Of a stretch of DNA of 59,736 nt, positions 1 through 8,374 are shown piece after piece. The notes below the pieces were generated by a model. It searched no databases. It was not told the DNA's origin and was given only the letters and a program-made list of their open reading frames with translations. The position numbers were made by a program, and so were the translations under genes. The stretch covers positions 1 to 59,736 of the forward strand of contig JAFGHX010000256.1 in assembly GCA_016929905.1 (NCBI GenBank). The letters run 5' to 3'. Each line of letters starts with the position of its first letter. The stretch's first letter is position 1. The DNA comes from Kiritimatiellia bacterium (GTDB lineage: Bacteria; Verrucomicrobiota; Kiritimatiellia; JAFGHX01).

Positions 1-28
1 CAGGCAGAACGCGATGCTGGCTGAGAAG

Positions 29-82
29 CCGCTGACCTCTGATCTCCGACCTCTGACCTCTGGGTTGCGGGCGAAGCCCGCA
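29..82. repeat. dispersed intergenic repeat, copy 1
   Basis: A 54-nt stretch that recurs at 22377-22430 with 52 of 54 positions identical. It holds short TGACCTC-type tandem words and ends in a hairpin with 7-bp arms, TGCGGGC (66-72) and GCCCGCA (76-82), around a GAA loop. Both copies lie between genes, consistent with a dispersed non-coding repeat family. Here it lies just beyond the 3' end of the hexosaminidase-like gene. Confidence 0.8.
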
Positions 83-111
83 TTGGGCGCTTGGCGCGCG
101 GGCCGGCCGAG

Positions 112-2892
112 CTAGCGTACCGGCCGCTTGACCTCGACGAGCTCGGTATTCCCGATCAGGTACGGATCCGCGATGACAAGCCCGCAGTCGGGAATGGAAG
201 GGAAGTTGACGTGCAAACTCACGAGCCAGTCGGCGTCGTCGCGGGTGATGTCCTTGAGCGGGATCGAGACGAGCTGCCAGGTCTCGGCCAGCTCGTCCAC
301 CGTCACGAAGCCGCGCTTGTTCCGATCCTGCCGGTCGCGTGCGGTGCGCAGATGGATCCGGACCCAATCGCCCTTCTTCTCCGGGCCGGTGTCGGTTTCC
401 GACGTCCGGAAGAAGCACCAGAGGTGGTTGCGCTGCGCGCCCTGCGTGCCGGTGCTGTTCACATAGAAGCGGAGATACCCGCCCTGGCTCACGTAGGGTC
501 GCACGTTGACCGGGGGAAACGTCACCGTGCGCCCGGCCCACCGGCGCTTGGGATCGGCAAAGACCAGCGTTTTGTGCCCGGGCGTGCGGACGATTCGGTC
601 AGTGAACTCCAGTGCGCAGTCCGAGGAAGAACCCGTCTCGACGCCACCGCGCCGCAGCAGGTAGACGGCATTCTCCAGATTGGCTGCCGCATCCACCTGC
701 TCCAGGGCAATGCCCTGTGCCAGGGCATGAAGTCGATCCAGTTGCGGGCGTTCCGCTTCGATCATCCTGCGCAGCGTGGCCTCGCTCTCCCACGGCCAGT
801 TCTTGGGGCCGCCGAGGATCTCTGAGGTGCGTTCGATCAAGCGCAGGCTTTGCGGGATCCGCGCGACGCCCGTTTGCGCGAACTGCTCGGCCTCGGCGTA
901 GCGCTTCAGCTTGATCGTTTCCGCTGCCGTCACTCTGGGCGCCCGTACGGCGGCGACGGCGCGGACGGCGGCAACGTAGCTGAGCACGAACCGGAAATGC
1001 TCCAGTTGCCATTCATCGAGGACGACTTCCTTTGTCTCCAGCATGTCCTGGACCTTCATGAGCGCGGCCAAGCCGCGGCGCGAGTTCTCCGCCTGGTACC
1101 GCATGAGGGCCGCAAGCGCGTCCAGCCCTTCGATCACCGTCGCCTCCCAGCCGGGGATATCCGATTCGCGGCCCGCGAGCCGGTCCCGCGCGGACTTGGC
1201 GGCGGTGGCGGGGTCTTTTGTGAATTGCCAGCTCAGATCGCTGCGCGCCGCTTCGGCGACGAGCGGGCCGGCCTTGGGCCCGAAGAACCGGATGCAGATG
1301 GCATCGAGCAACTCGCCTGCGACCTCCGGCGGCTCCCGTCCGTCGACGACGGGGTCATGATTGTACCCGCGGTGCATGCAGGCGCCGGGCGCGTCGGTGT
1401 TCCAGGCGAAATGGCCGGCCGTGACGGCGGTCAGTTCCCAGTCGTCCCCGCCGGTGGCGACGTAGAGCATGTCGCGCGGGTCGTCGAAGTCAAAGGTCTT
1501 CATGACGCGTGGCGACGTGGTGAAAAACGGTGTCCAGCCGGTGTGGTAACAGGTCTCGATGTAGAAGTAGACCGGGTGCCGCGCGTAGGCCTTCTTGAAG
1601 GCGGCCTCGTTCTCGCGCCGGTTCTCGCGCACACAGATGAAGAAATCCGGGGGTAACCGCCGGTCGACCTCATGCCAGTAGGCCAGGACCTCCTTCTTCA
1701 TCTTCTCGTCCGTGGTCGTCGCCACGCTCGCGCCGTACGGAATCAGAACGGAGCAGATCATGGTGTCGGGCTTCACCTTGCGGATCTCTTCGGCAAACAG
1801 TTTCATCACGTGCACGTCGGCTTCCGCGCGCTGCTCGTCGCGCCAGCGTGCGCGGCAATGCGCCGAGCGCCCGGGCCAGCCCGCGTAGCGCCCGGGTTGC
1901 CAGACGTCCGGGGAATGCAGATAGATCATGCGTACGCCGGTGTCCCGCGCGAATTCGCCGATCTCGCGGCCGCGCGCCCGAATCAGATCGTCGTGCGACC
2001 ACGAGTACCGGGCGCCACGCACACTCACCAGGCCCTCGATCTTCGAGGCCGGGCCGTCTTGCCCCACGTCAATCGCGCTGTGTTCGGTCATTTCGAAAAA
2101 GACCCCGCGCCTGGCCGCGTAGTCGGATATCCGCTTCAATGCGGCCCGATCGTTCGGACCGATGTGATGCACCGCCTTGTACATGGTTCCGCCGAAGCGC
2201 GGCCCATAGCGCAGACTGATCCAGTTGATCTTGTAGCGCATACAGAAATCAACGTAGTCGCATTCGGCCTTGACGTAGTCGTCGATGGTCTTCGCCGTCT
2301 TCGCGCGACGCCGCACACACGCGCTCGCGAACCGGTTGATCATCCGGTGCCGGAGATCCGGCCAGTCGCGGACGTTCGCTGCGTCGATCACGATGCCGGC
2401 CGCCTCGCGCCGCAGCATCTGGCTGAAGGTCACGCACGCATACATGGCGCCTTGCGCGTCACGGCCGGCCAGGAGCACACGGGTTTGCTTGCCGTTCGGA
2501 AGGAATCGGATCACGTAGCCCTGCGGGCCCGGCTGCTCGGCGTCGAGTCTGACACGGTCCTCGTTGAGCAGTCGCGCCACCAGCGGCGAGCCGGCCGGCG
2601 TGCCCACAATCAGCGCCAGCGGCGCGGAGGCCGGAACGGACTTCGCGCGCGGGGGCGGCGCGTCGCCAAGCTTCCCGACGACCCTGTCCAGCTCGGCAAG
2701 CCCCGCCCGTATCATGGGGCTGTCTTCCTCCGCGCAGACAACCGTGGACCCCGCCGGCCACGGGACGGCGCGGCCGAGCGCTTCGACCTGCTGAGGCAGC
2801 GGCACCAGGTTCGGCCGCGGTACGGCTGCGTCAAGTTGAAGGGCACCCAGCGCACAGAGCGTCCAGCGGCCGACTAGCGATACGCAGCGCAT
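112..2892 (-). CDS. secreted hexosaminidase-superfamily protein (GH20/GH84-like)
   Basis: A 926-residue secreted protein. Residues 1-23 form a signal peptide. Residues about 28-170 resemble the GH20b alpha/beta domain, with NLVPLPQQ at its start, GPQGYVI in the middle and GRDAQGAMYA near its end, followed by the VRDWPDLRHR motif that usually opens the catalytic barrel of GH20/GH84 enzymes. A TIM-barrel-like region follows to about residue 560, then a helical region and a C-terminal beta-sandwich that may bind carbohydrate. The start is set by AAGGAG at 2898-2903, five bases before ATG 2892; a second ATG four bases upstream is out of frame. Known family members remove N-acetylhexosamine from glycans. 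I did not identify the catalytic pair with certainty, so substrate and activity are open. Confidence 0.75.
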   Translation of the reverse strand: MRCVSLVGRWTLCALGALQLDAAVPRPNLVPLPQQVEALGRAVPWPAGSTVVCAEEDSPMIRAGLAELDRVVGKLGDAPPPRAKSVPASAPLALIVGTPAGSPLVARLLNEDRVRLDAEQPGPQGYVIRFLPNGKQTRVLLAGRDAQGAMYACVTFSQMLRREAAGIVIDAANVRDWPDLRHRMINRFASACVRRRAKTAKTIDDYVKAECDYVDFCMRYKINWISLRYGPRFGGTMYKAVHHIGPNDRAALKRISDYAARRGVFFEMTEHSAIDVGQDGPASKIEGLVSVRGARYSWSHDDLIRARGREIGEFARDTGVRMIYLHSPDVWQPGRYAGWPGRSAHCRARWRDEQRAEADVHVMKLFAEEIRKVKPDTMICSVLIPYGASVATTTDEKMKKEVLAYWHEVDRRLPPDFFICVRENRRENEAAFKKAYARHPVYFYIETCYHTGWTPFFTTSPRVMKTFDFDDPRDMLYVATGGDDWELTAVTAGHFAWNTDAPGACMHRGYNHDPVVDGREPPEVAGELLDAICIRFFGPKAGPLVAEAARSDLSWQFTKDPATAAKSARDRLAGRESDIPGWEATVIEGLDALAALMRYQAENSRRGLAALMKVQDMLETKEVVLDEWQLEHFRFVLSYVAAVRAVAAVRAPRVTAAETIKLKRYAEAEQFAQTGVARIPQSLRLIERTSEILGGPKNWPWESEATLRRMIEAERPQLDRLHALAQGIALEQVDAAANLENAVYLLRRGGVETGSSSDCALEFTDRIVRTPGHKTLVFADPKRRWAGRTVTFPPVNVRPYVSQGGYLRFYVNSTGTQGAQRNHLWCFFRTSETDTGPEKKGDWVRIHLRTARDRQDRNKRGFVTVDELAETWQLVSIPLKDITRDDADWLVSLHVNFPSIPDCGLVIADPYLIGNTELVEVKRPVR

Positions 2893-2906
2893 GCATTCTC
2901 CTTTTC

Positions 2907-2925
2907 TAAGCGTGTTAAACGCTTA
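2907..2925. promoter_or_regulatory. LacI-type operator of the hexosaminidase-like gene
   Basis: A perfect inverted repeat with arms TAAGCG (2907-2912) and CGCTTA (2920-2925) separated by 7 bp. Within and beside it, TTAAACGCTTAA (2915-2926) has the central-CG pseudo-palindrome usual for LacI/GalR-family operators. It sits just downstream of the predicted -10 box, at the expected transcription start, so a bound protein would block transcription. The GntR-LacI protein at 10900 is a possible but unproven ligand, because its own putative operator has a different sequence. Confidence 0.55.
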
Positions 2926-2955
2926 AGCATAGAGATGAGCTGAGCGGCTTGTCAA
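2926..2955 (-). promoter_or_regulatory. sigma70-type promoter of the hexosaminidase-like gene
   Basis: Read on the minus strand: -35 box TTGACA (2955-2950), 18-bp spacer, -10 box TATGCT (2931-2926). The start would fall near 2919, inside the operator at 2907-2925, giving a leader of about 27 nt that contains the ribosome binding site. Confidence 0.6.
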
Positions 2956-3291
2956 TAGGCAAGGTCTAGGAAGGCGCCGGTCATCCGGATCCGCCATTCG
3001 GGGAACGTCAGGAGCTACAGGGCAGCGGGCGGATCCGAGCGCACGATGAGAACCGGCCCGGGTTCAGGCACGGCGGATGGAACGCCATCTCATACGCGGC
3101 CGTGAATGTTTCACGCGTCGCCGGCATGCGTTCGTCTCCTCGCTCCCGGTCCAACGCGGCATGCCCTCGAGCAGGTTCTGCAAATTCTCGCGGCAGTCTG
3201 GCCATCCGCGGGCGAGGCACGATACCGTGTATGCGGGGGTTTGGCAGGCCCGGCTCGTTTGTTATTCTCAGGGGGGATTCGGGTTTTCGGC

Positions 3292-3921
3292 ATGAGTCAG
3301 ACGGACGAACAATTGATGCACGCCGTCGGCACGGGTGACGCGGCGGCCTTCGCCAAGCTCGTACACCGCCATCAGCGCACGGCGTGGAACGTCGCCTACC
3401 GTTTTCTCGGTCAGGCACAGGAAGCCGAAGATGTCGTTCAGGACGCATTCCTGAAGCTGTTGAAAGCGGCGCCGCGCTACCGTCCGACGGCCCTGTTCCG
3501 GACGTACCTCACACGGGTCGTGTCGCGCCTGTGCATGGACCGTACGCGCAAGAAAGCCCCTCTGTACGTGGATCGTCTGCCGGAGTCCGCGGTCTCCGGC
3601 AACACGGCCGTCGACCGGCTGCTGGAGGAGGAACGCGCCGAAGCCGTCCGCTTGGCAGTCACGATGTTGCCCCCGGCGCAGCGAATGGCGGTCGTACTGC
3701 GCTACTACGAGGAGCTGGGTTATGCGGGCATCGCCGCGGCGCTTGGCACAACGGCCAAGGGCGCGGAACGGCTGCTGGCCAGAGGGCGTGCGACGCTCCG
3801 GAAGGCGCTTGGCGACCGGCTGACGGGCGAAACGGCCGCGCCGGGCGCACCCGGGAGAGATACCAGAAGCGAGGGGTCCGGTTCCCGGCCAGCCGGCGAT
3901 CGGAGGGCTGGTGCGGTGTGA
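3292..3921 (+). CDS. ECF-type RNA polymerase sigma factor
   Basis: A 209-residue sigma-70 family protein. Region 2 spans residues about 18-90 and contains EAEDVVQDAFLKLL, the core-binding and -10 recognition helix. Region 4 spans about 122-173 with LPPAQRMAVVLRYYEELGYAGIA and a helix-turn-helix for the -35 element. The reading frame is open upstream, but ATG 3292 gives the usual ECF N-terminus and follows a GGGGGG-rich ribosome site. The next genes encode a zinc-finger anti-sigma factor and a Spy-like protein, so this is probably an envelope-stress or surface-glycan response unit. A basic tail of about 30 residues after region 4 has no recognised domain. Confidence 0.9.
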   Translation: MSQTDEQLMHAVGTGDAAAFAKLVHRHQRTAWNVAYRFLGQAQEAEDVVQDAFLKLLKAAPRYRPTALFRTYLTRVVSRLCMDRTRKKAPLYVDRLPESAVSGNTAVDRLLEEERAEAVRLAVTMLPPAQRMAVVLRYYEELGYAGIAAALGTTAKGAERLLARGRATLRKALGDRLTGETAAPGAPGRDTRSEGSGSRPAGDRRAGAV

Positions 3922-3998
3922 CAGCCGGAGCCCATGTGAAGAGTGCGGGGGTTCCGACCGTCTGGCCCGTTTGTATGGGGTGAGGAGAGGAACGGAAC

Positions 3999-4493
3999 AT
4001 GCGTTGCGCCAGGATTGAAGAATATCTGCACGCGTACATGGACGGCGAACTGCCACCCATGCCGCGGCGGCAAGTCGAGGAACACATGAAGGCCTGCGCG
4101 GCGTGCCGCGCGCACGTACAGGCGCTGTGGGCGCTGGACGCCACGCTGCGTGCCGTACCGTTGCCCGAAGCGTCTGACGCCCTGACCGCTCGCATCCTGG
4201 CGGCCGCTTCGGAATACCGGGCCGGTCGCGCAGCGCGCCGTCCGATGGCGCGCTGGTGGGGCGGCCGCTGGAAGCCATGGGCGCTGCGCATGGCGGTCGC
4301 AGCCGTTGTTCTCTTGGGCTTGGGCCTGGGCGGCTGGCTCGGCACCCATACGATTGAGGAACATCGGCGTCAGAAGCATCTGGCTATTGAGGCGGTCGAT
4401 GACACGCTGGACGCCTTTGCCGACGCGCCGGCCGGCTCCCTGGCCGGCGCGTATCTGGCCCTGACCGCCGAGACCGACCGAAGGACTCCATGA
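3999..4493 (+). CDS. zinc-finger transmembrane anti-sigma factor
   Basis: A 164-residue protein. The N-terminal zf-HC2 (ZAS) domain has the HxxxCxxC motif at His29, Cys33 and Cys36, with the family-typical YMDGEL just before it. One transmembrane segment lies at about residues 96-115, followed by a short extracytoplasmic tail. Anti-sigma factors of this class hold the sigma factor at the membrane until a signal releases it. It lies 77 nt after the sigma gene and its stop is one base before the ATG of the next gene, so the three are almost certainly co-transcribed. Confidence 0.88.
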   Translation: MRCARIEEYLHAYMDGELPPMPRRQVEEHMKACAACRAHVQALWALDATLRAVPLPEASDALTARILAAASEYRAGRAARRPMARWWGGRWKPWALRMAVAAVVLLGLGLGGWLGTHTIEEHRRQKHLAIEAVDDTLDAFADAPAGSLAGAYLALTAETDRRTP

Positions 4494-4494
4494 C

Positions 4495-5016
4495 ATGAAA
4501 CGGATTCTCGCGTTTCTCGCGCTCTCGCTTTCCCTGGCCATGAATGTCGGGTTCATTGCCGTCTGGGCGATTCAACGCTATGGCGCACGCCGGCCCGCCC
4601 AAGACGAACCGGAATCCCCCGGCGGATTGGGCCGGCTGCGCCGGGACATCGGGGTCACGGACGAGCAGTGGCAGGAGATCGGGCCGCGTGTCGTGGCCTT
4701 CGAAGACGAGGTGGGCGCTATCCGCGAATCGCTGGATGCGGCGCGCGAAGCGCTGATCGCGCAGGTGGCCGCACCCACACCCGACCGCGAGGCCATTCGC
4801 GCCCACCAGCTGGCGATTGTGGAGGGCCAGCGCAGAATGCAGAATCTGGTGATCGAGCATCTCCTGCGCGAGAAGGAGGCGCTCACGCCCGCTCAACGCC
4901 AGAAGCTGTTTCAGTTGCTGCGCGGGCGAGCCGGACACGACCCCATGATGCGGGGTGCGGGCGAAGGCCGGCAGCGCCGGCGCCGGCGCGGAGCGGAGGC
5001 ACGCGAGGCGCCATGA
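4495..5016 (+). CDS. Spy/CpxP-like periplasmic protein
   Basis: A 173-residue protein with an N-terminal membrane or signal segment (about 5-25) and an alpha-helical body. The LTPAQRQKL sequence at residues 130-138 fits the LTXXQ motif of the CpxP/Spy/ZraP family, whose members chaperone or sense misfolded proteins or metals in the periplasm. The C-terminus is rich in arginine (a run of about five near residue 163). It begins one base after the anti-sigma stop and its own stop overlaps the next start by ATGA. In this context it is probably a sensor or modulator of the sigma/anti-sigma pair. Confidence 0.7.
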   Translation: MKRILAFLALSLSLAMNVGFIAVWAIQRYGARRPAQDEPESPGGLGRLRRDIGVTDEQWQEIGPRVVAFEDEVGAIRESLDAAREALIAQVAAPTPDREAIRAHQLAIVEGQRRMQNLVIEHLLREKEALTPAQRQKLFQLLRGRAGHDPMMRGAGEGRQRRRRRGAEAREAP

Positions 5017-6065
5017 CACGCCACCCGCCACACGAACCACGCGCCGGCGTGCCGCTGACGGTGATTGTGCCGGCTTACAACGAGGCGGCCCACGTGGCCG
5101 AGACCGTCCGCAGCATTCTCGGCCAATCCGTGGCGGTCGCCGAGGTGCTGGTCGTGGATGACGGCTCGACGGACGAGACCGGTGCGCAGGCCCGCGCGGC
5201 CGGCGCCACCGTGCTGCGACCGCCGAAGAACACAGGGTCGAAAGCCGGGGCGCAGAATTACGCACTGCCGCACGTGAAGACGCCGCTGACCATGGCCATC
5301 GATGCCGATACCACACTGGACCGGCACGCCATCCGCAACCTTCTCCCGGCGCTGGACGAGCCCCGCGTCGCCGCCGCCTGCGGATTCGTCGTGCCGCGCT
5401 ACATCCGCACCCTCTGGGAACGCGGCCGCCACGTCGAATATCTGTTTGCCTTCGGCTTCTACAAATCGATCCAGGACTATTTCGGCCGCCCGCTCATCGC
5501 CTCCGGCTGCTTCTCCGTCTACCGCACCGCCGTCCTGCGCGCCGCCGGCGGCTGGCCGACCCGCACCTTGACGGAAGACATGGACCTGACCTGGTCGCTC
5601 TACCGGCAGGGGCATGGCGTACGTTTCCTCCCGCAGGCCGTCTGCTATCCGGTCGAACCGCATGATTTCGCGTTCATGCGCCGCCAGCTCCGGCGCTGGT
5701 CGCACGGCTTCGTGCAGAACGTGCGTCTGCATGCACGGGCCCTGCTGCACATCCCGTACCTGCGCACATTTGTCGGCGCAGCCCTGTGGGATGCGGCCGT
5801 GGCCTCCGTCATGTATGTGCTGTTGTTGCCGCTCATGGCCGTATGGGTGTCGCCCTTGTTCCTGCTCGGCTATGTGGTCGATGCCGCCGTCGTCATGGTG
5901 CCGGTGGCCGTCAGCGCCTGGCAACGCCATGAACTCCGCCGGGCGGTGGCGGGAATGCCCGGCTTCTTCGTGTTGCGGGCCGTCAACGCCTGGTTCATGC
6001 TGGAAGCGCTGTGGACCGAACTCATCGCACGACGGCCGCTGACGAAGTACGAGAAAGGACACTGA
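5013..6065 (+). CDS. family 2 glycosyltransferase, membrane-bound
   Basis: A 350-residue processive-type GT2 protein. The GT-A fold runs from residue 14 (VIVPAYNE), with the nucleotide-sugar Asp pair VVDDGSTDET at 47-56, the DAD metal motif at 97-99, the catalytic TED at 187-189, and QLRRW at 225-229, the QxxRW signature of cellulose, chitin, hyaluronan and poly-GlcNAc synthases. Two or more membrane segments follow from about residue 253. ATG 5013 overlaps the previous stop as ATGA; the frame is open upstream but without a better start. The likely role is synthesis of a cell-surface polysaccharide under the ECF system. The product sugar cannot be told from sequence alone. Confidence 0.88.
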   Translation: MTRHPPHEPRAGVPLTVIVPAYNEAAHVAETVRSILGQSVAVAEVLVVDDGSTDETGAQARAAGATVLRPPKNTGSKAGAQNYALPHVKTPLTMAIDADTTLDRHAIRNLLPALDEPRVAAACGFVVPRYIRTLWERGRHVEYLFAFGFYKSIQDYFGRPLIASGCFSVYRTAVLRAAGGWPTRTLTEDMDLTWSLYRQGHGVRFLPQAVCYPVEPHDFAFMRRQLRRWSHGFVQNVRLHARALLHIPYLRTFVGAALWDAAVASVMYVLLLPLMAVWVSPLFLLGYVVDAAVVMVPVAVSAWQRHELRRAVAGMPGFFVLRAVNAWFMLEALWTELIARRPLTKYEKGH

Positions 6066-6067
6066 CA

Positions 6068-6433
6068 ATGACGGCCGGCGTACCGGGGCTCGGATTGGGC
6101 GGTTTGCTCTACATGCTGCTCGGCGGATGGATGCTGCTGCGGGAAGGAGGCAGGATGCTGTTGGGCCGAGGCGGCGGGGCCCGACTGCGCACCGCTCTGA
6201 AACATGCAGCGTTGGCCGGCGGGATGGTCCTGGCCTTGTGGGCCAGCCTGCGGGCTCTGCGGTTCGGACTCCGGTACCTGGGAGAAGACACCCCCCTTCC
6301 GGACTCCTGCCTCCCGCCGGGTTGGGCAGCCGGACTGCCGCTCACCTTCGGCTGTGGCCTGTGCCTTCTGGGCGGCCTCCTTCTCACGCTGCACCTGCTG
6401 CGGCGCGCCCTGCCCCTGCCCGATCGGGAATAG
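6068..6433 (+). CDS. small membrane protein of the glycosyltransferase operon
   Basis: A 121-residue protein that I do not recognise. It is hydrophobic, with about three predicted membrane segments (around residues 5-25, 45-65 and 88-110). ATG 6068 comes two bases after the glycosyltransferase stop, which suggests translational coupling. Its position next to a membrane-bound polysaccharide synthase suggests an accessory subunit or export partner; this is inference from neighbourhood only. Confidence 0.65.
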   Translation: MTAGVPGLGLGGLLYMLLGGWMLLREGGRMLLGRGGGARLRTALKHAALAGGMVLALWASLRALRFGLRYLGEDTPLPDSCLPPGWAAGLPLTFGCGLCLLGGLLLTLHLLRRALPLPDRE

Positions 6434-6458
6434 CGTCCCGGAATCTCGCGGGACCCCG

Positions 6459-6570
6459 TAGCCGGGCCGCGAGTTCGATCCCTCGAACCTGGCCGATGCG
6501 ATGGGCTTCAACCAGTCGATCGAGAACATCACGTTCGACTGCAACGGGCGCGGGCAATGCCGGCGCGGTC
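6459..6570 (+). pseudogene. relic of a double beta-helix (pectate-lyase-like) gene
   Basis: This stretch encodes REFDPSNLADAMGFNQSIEN and then ITFDCNG, nearly identical to the same part of the beta-helix protein at 14727-17309 (DNA 15539-15650), where the text is REFDPGNLQDNMGFNQSIEN. The frame breaks after DCNG through a 2-nt deletion, and nothing homologous follows. It is the surviving middle fragment of a further member of the beta-helix family, between convergent operons. Confidence 0.8.
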
Positions 6571-6591
6571 AAGAGGAAGGCACACGCCCAG

Positions 6592-6720
6592 ATCCGCGAG
6601 TGGGACTCGCGGATTTGGATGGTGGGATGGTGGCTGGTTCATGCTTCGCCAAGCCGGGGCGAACACGTTAACCATCAACCATGCCGATCCGCGGATTCTG
6701 ATCCGCGAATCGGGGCGGCG
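6592..6720. terminator. hairpin-rich spacer between convergent operons, possible bidirectional terminator
   Basis: A perfect 10-bp inverted repeat, ATCCGCGAGT (6592-6601) and ACTCGCGGAT (6605-6614), has a GGG loop. Further on, a TTCGCC/GGCGAA stem lies inside a longer imperfect inverted repeat made of ATGGTgGGATGGT and its complement, and ATCCGCG words recur three more times before 6710. No U-tract is present, so this is not a classical intrinsic terminator. It separates the sigma operon (+) from pstB (-), where strong termination would be useful. Confidence 0.45.
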
Positions 6721-6725
6721 GGCAC

Positions 6726-7496
6726 TCAGAACACGTCTTCCACCGCCGCCTCGAAGTCGGCGTGATGGCGCAGGTCGGCCTTGTCGAAGTGTCCCGAGAT
6801 GCGTCCGTCGCGCAGGACGAATACGCGGTCCGCGAGGCGGCGGGTCTGACCGAGACTGTGCGAGACGGCAAGGATCGTATAGCGCGCCTTGAGACGCTGC
6901 AGCAGCGCCTCGATGCGGCGCACGGCCCGGAAATCGAGGTTGGCGGTCGGTTCGTCCAACAGCAGAATGCTCGGTTCGAGCGCCAGCGCGCGTGCGAGGC
7001 AGAGCCGCTGCTGTTGGCCGCCGGAGAGCGTGTCCGCCTTCTCGTGCAGGCGTGTTCGGACCTCGCCAAGCAAATCCACCTGGTCCAGGGCGTTCACGAC
7101 ACGCTGACGAAGTGCGGCGAGGGGCTCGCGATAGTGCGCCTTGAGCGGGATGAGAAGGTTCCTCTCGATGCTGACCGGCAACACGTTCGGCGTCTGGAAG
7201 ACCATGGCGACCCGTCGTCTCAGGGCGGGCAGCGAGACGGCCCGATCATAGACGTCGAGAGGCGCGGCGTCGAACCGGATCGTCACGCGACCTTCCGTCG
7301 TGCAGTTTTCGAAGCATTCGTTCAGGCGGTTCAGCGTCCGGAGGAGCGTGGTCTTGCCGGACCCGGAGGGGCCGATCAGAAGCGTAATGCCCTCACGAGG
7401 CACGTCCATGTCGACGCGGTGGAGGACGGTCTTCCGGTCGAAGGCGACCGAAAGCGCGCGGATAGTGACGGCGTCATCCGCGTCGGGCTTGTTCAT
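6726..7496 (-). CDS. pstB: phosphate ABC transporter ATP-binding protein PstB
   Basis: A 256-residue ABC ATPase. Walker A GPSGSGKTT is at 42-50, Q-loop Q101 in the PstB-like MVFQTPN, signature LSGGQ at 157-161, Walker B ILLLDEPT at 177-184, and H-loop VSHSL near 208. It energises phosphate uptake with PstA and PstC. ATG 7496 overlaps the pstA stop as ATGA; an in-frame ATG five codons earlier lies inside pstA and is less likely. Last gene of the operon. No phoU or two-component genes follow in the window. Confidence 0.92.
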   Translation of the reverse strand: MNKPDADDAVTIRALSVAFDRKTVLHRVDMDVPREGITLLIGPSGSGKTTLLRTLNRLNECFENCTTEGRVTIRFDAAPLDVYDRAVSLPALRRRVAMVFQTPNVLPVSIERNLLIPLKAHYREPLAALRQRVVNALDQVDLLGEVRTRLHEKADTLSGGQQQRLCLARALALEPSILLLDEPTANLDFRAVRRIEALLQRLKARYTILAVSHSLGQTRRLADRVFVLRDGRISGHFDKADLRHHADFEAAVEDVF

Positions 7497-8374
7497 CGGC
7501 CGGCCTCCCATCGTCGTTCCAATCCGGCATGCAGGCGGTGTGCCAGGGCGAACATGACGGCGGTAAACGCCAGCAGGACGGCGGCGGCCCCGAAGGCGCG
7601 TTGCAGTTGCGCCTCGGTCCGGTACTGTGCCGAAAGATAGTAGATGGTAAACGGAAGCGCCTCGAACTTGTCAAGCAGGCTGTGCGGGAGTCCGGCGCTC
7701 GCGACGGCGCCGGTGAGCAGAATGACGGCGGTGTCTTCTGCCGCGCGGCCCATGCTCATGATCACGCCGCTCAGAATCCCGCGCGAGGCGGCGGGCAGTC
7801 GAATCCGCAGGAGCGTCTGCGCGTCGGACAGCCCCAGGCTCGGCCCCAGCAGGCGAAGGGATGCCGGCAGGCCGTTCAGCGCCGTTTCGGTGGCGCGGAT
7901 GAGGAAGGGGAGTACGAGTGCGGCGATGCAGAGCATGGCCAGCAGCAGGCAGGTATTGGCGTTGGGCAGCAGGGTGCGCCGGAGGAAGAGAATGAGTCCG
8001 AACCCGAACAGGCCCATGATGATCGACGGGACCCCCGCCAACAGGTCGACCGTGAACTCGAGCGCGCGTTTCAGGCGGCCGTCTGCAAACTCGGCCAGGT
8101 AGACACCGGCCGCGACGCCCGTGGGGATGGCCACCGCGGAGGCCCCGATGACGAGCGAGAGGGTACCGACCAGCGCCGGCCACAGCCCGTCGAAGACGGG
8201 TTCCTTGCCCAGCACGGCGGCCCACCAGCGCGTCTTGCCGAACAGCAAAGCGGGGCCCAGGGCCGGTCCGCTGCGGGTCAACACAAACCCCACCACCGCG
8301 GCCACGCCGAGGAACACGGCCGTCGCGCTGGCCCAGGCGAAAAACGCGAGACATCGTTCGCGTGTTCGATTCAT
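7493..8374 (-). CDS. pstA: phosphate ABC transporter permease PstA
   Basis: A 293-residue membrane protein with about six transmembrane segments. The binding-protein-dependent permease domain contains the EAA-type loop near RLLGPSLGLSDAQTLLRIRL and PstA-like AEDTAVILLTGA. It pairs with PstC to form the phosphate channel. ATG 8374 overlaps the pstC stop as ATGA and its own stop overlaps pstB. The same frame is open far upstream into pstC, but the coupled start gives the standard family length. Confidence 0.92.
   Translation of the reverse strand: MNRTRERCLAFFAWASATAVFLGVAAVVGFVLTRSGPALGPALLFGKTRWWAAVLGKEPVFDGLWPALVGTLSLVIGASAVAIPTGVAAGVYLAEFADGRLKRALEFTVDLLAGVPSIIMGLFGFGLILFLRRTLLPNANTCLLLAMLCIAALVLPFLIRATETALNGLPASLRLLGPSLGLSDAQTLLRIRLPAASRGILSGVIMSMGRAAEDTAVILLTGAVASAGLPHSLLDKFEALPFTIYYLSAQYRTEAQLQRAFGAAAVLLAFTAVMFALAHRLHAGLERRWEAGR

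Noticed and set aside
1672..2877. 401-codon plus-strand ORF antisense to the hexosaminidase-like gene
   Set aside because: GC-rich third positions leave the antisense frames open; the product is His/Arg-rich without a recognisable fold, and the minus-strand gene is well supported.
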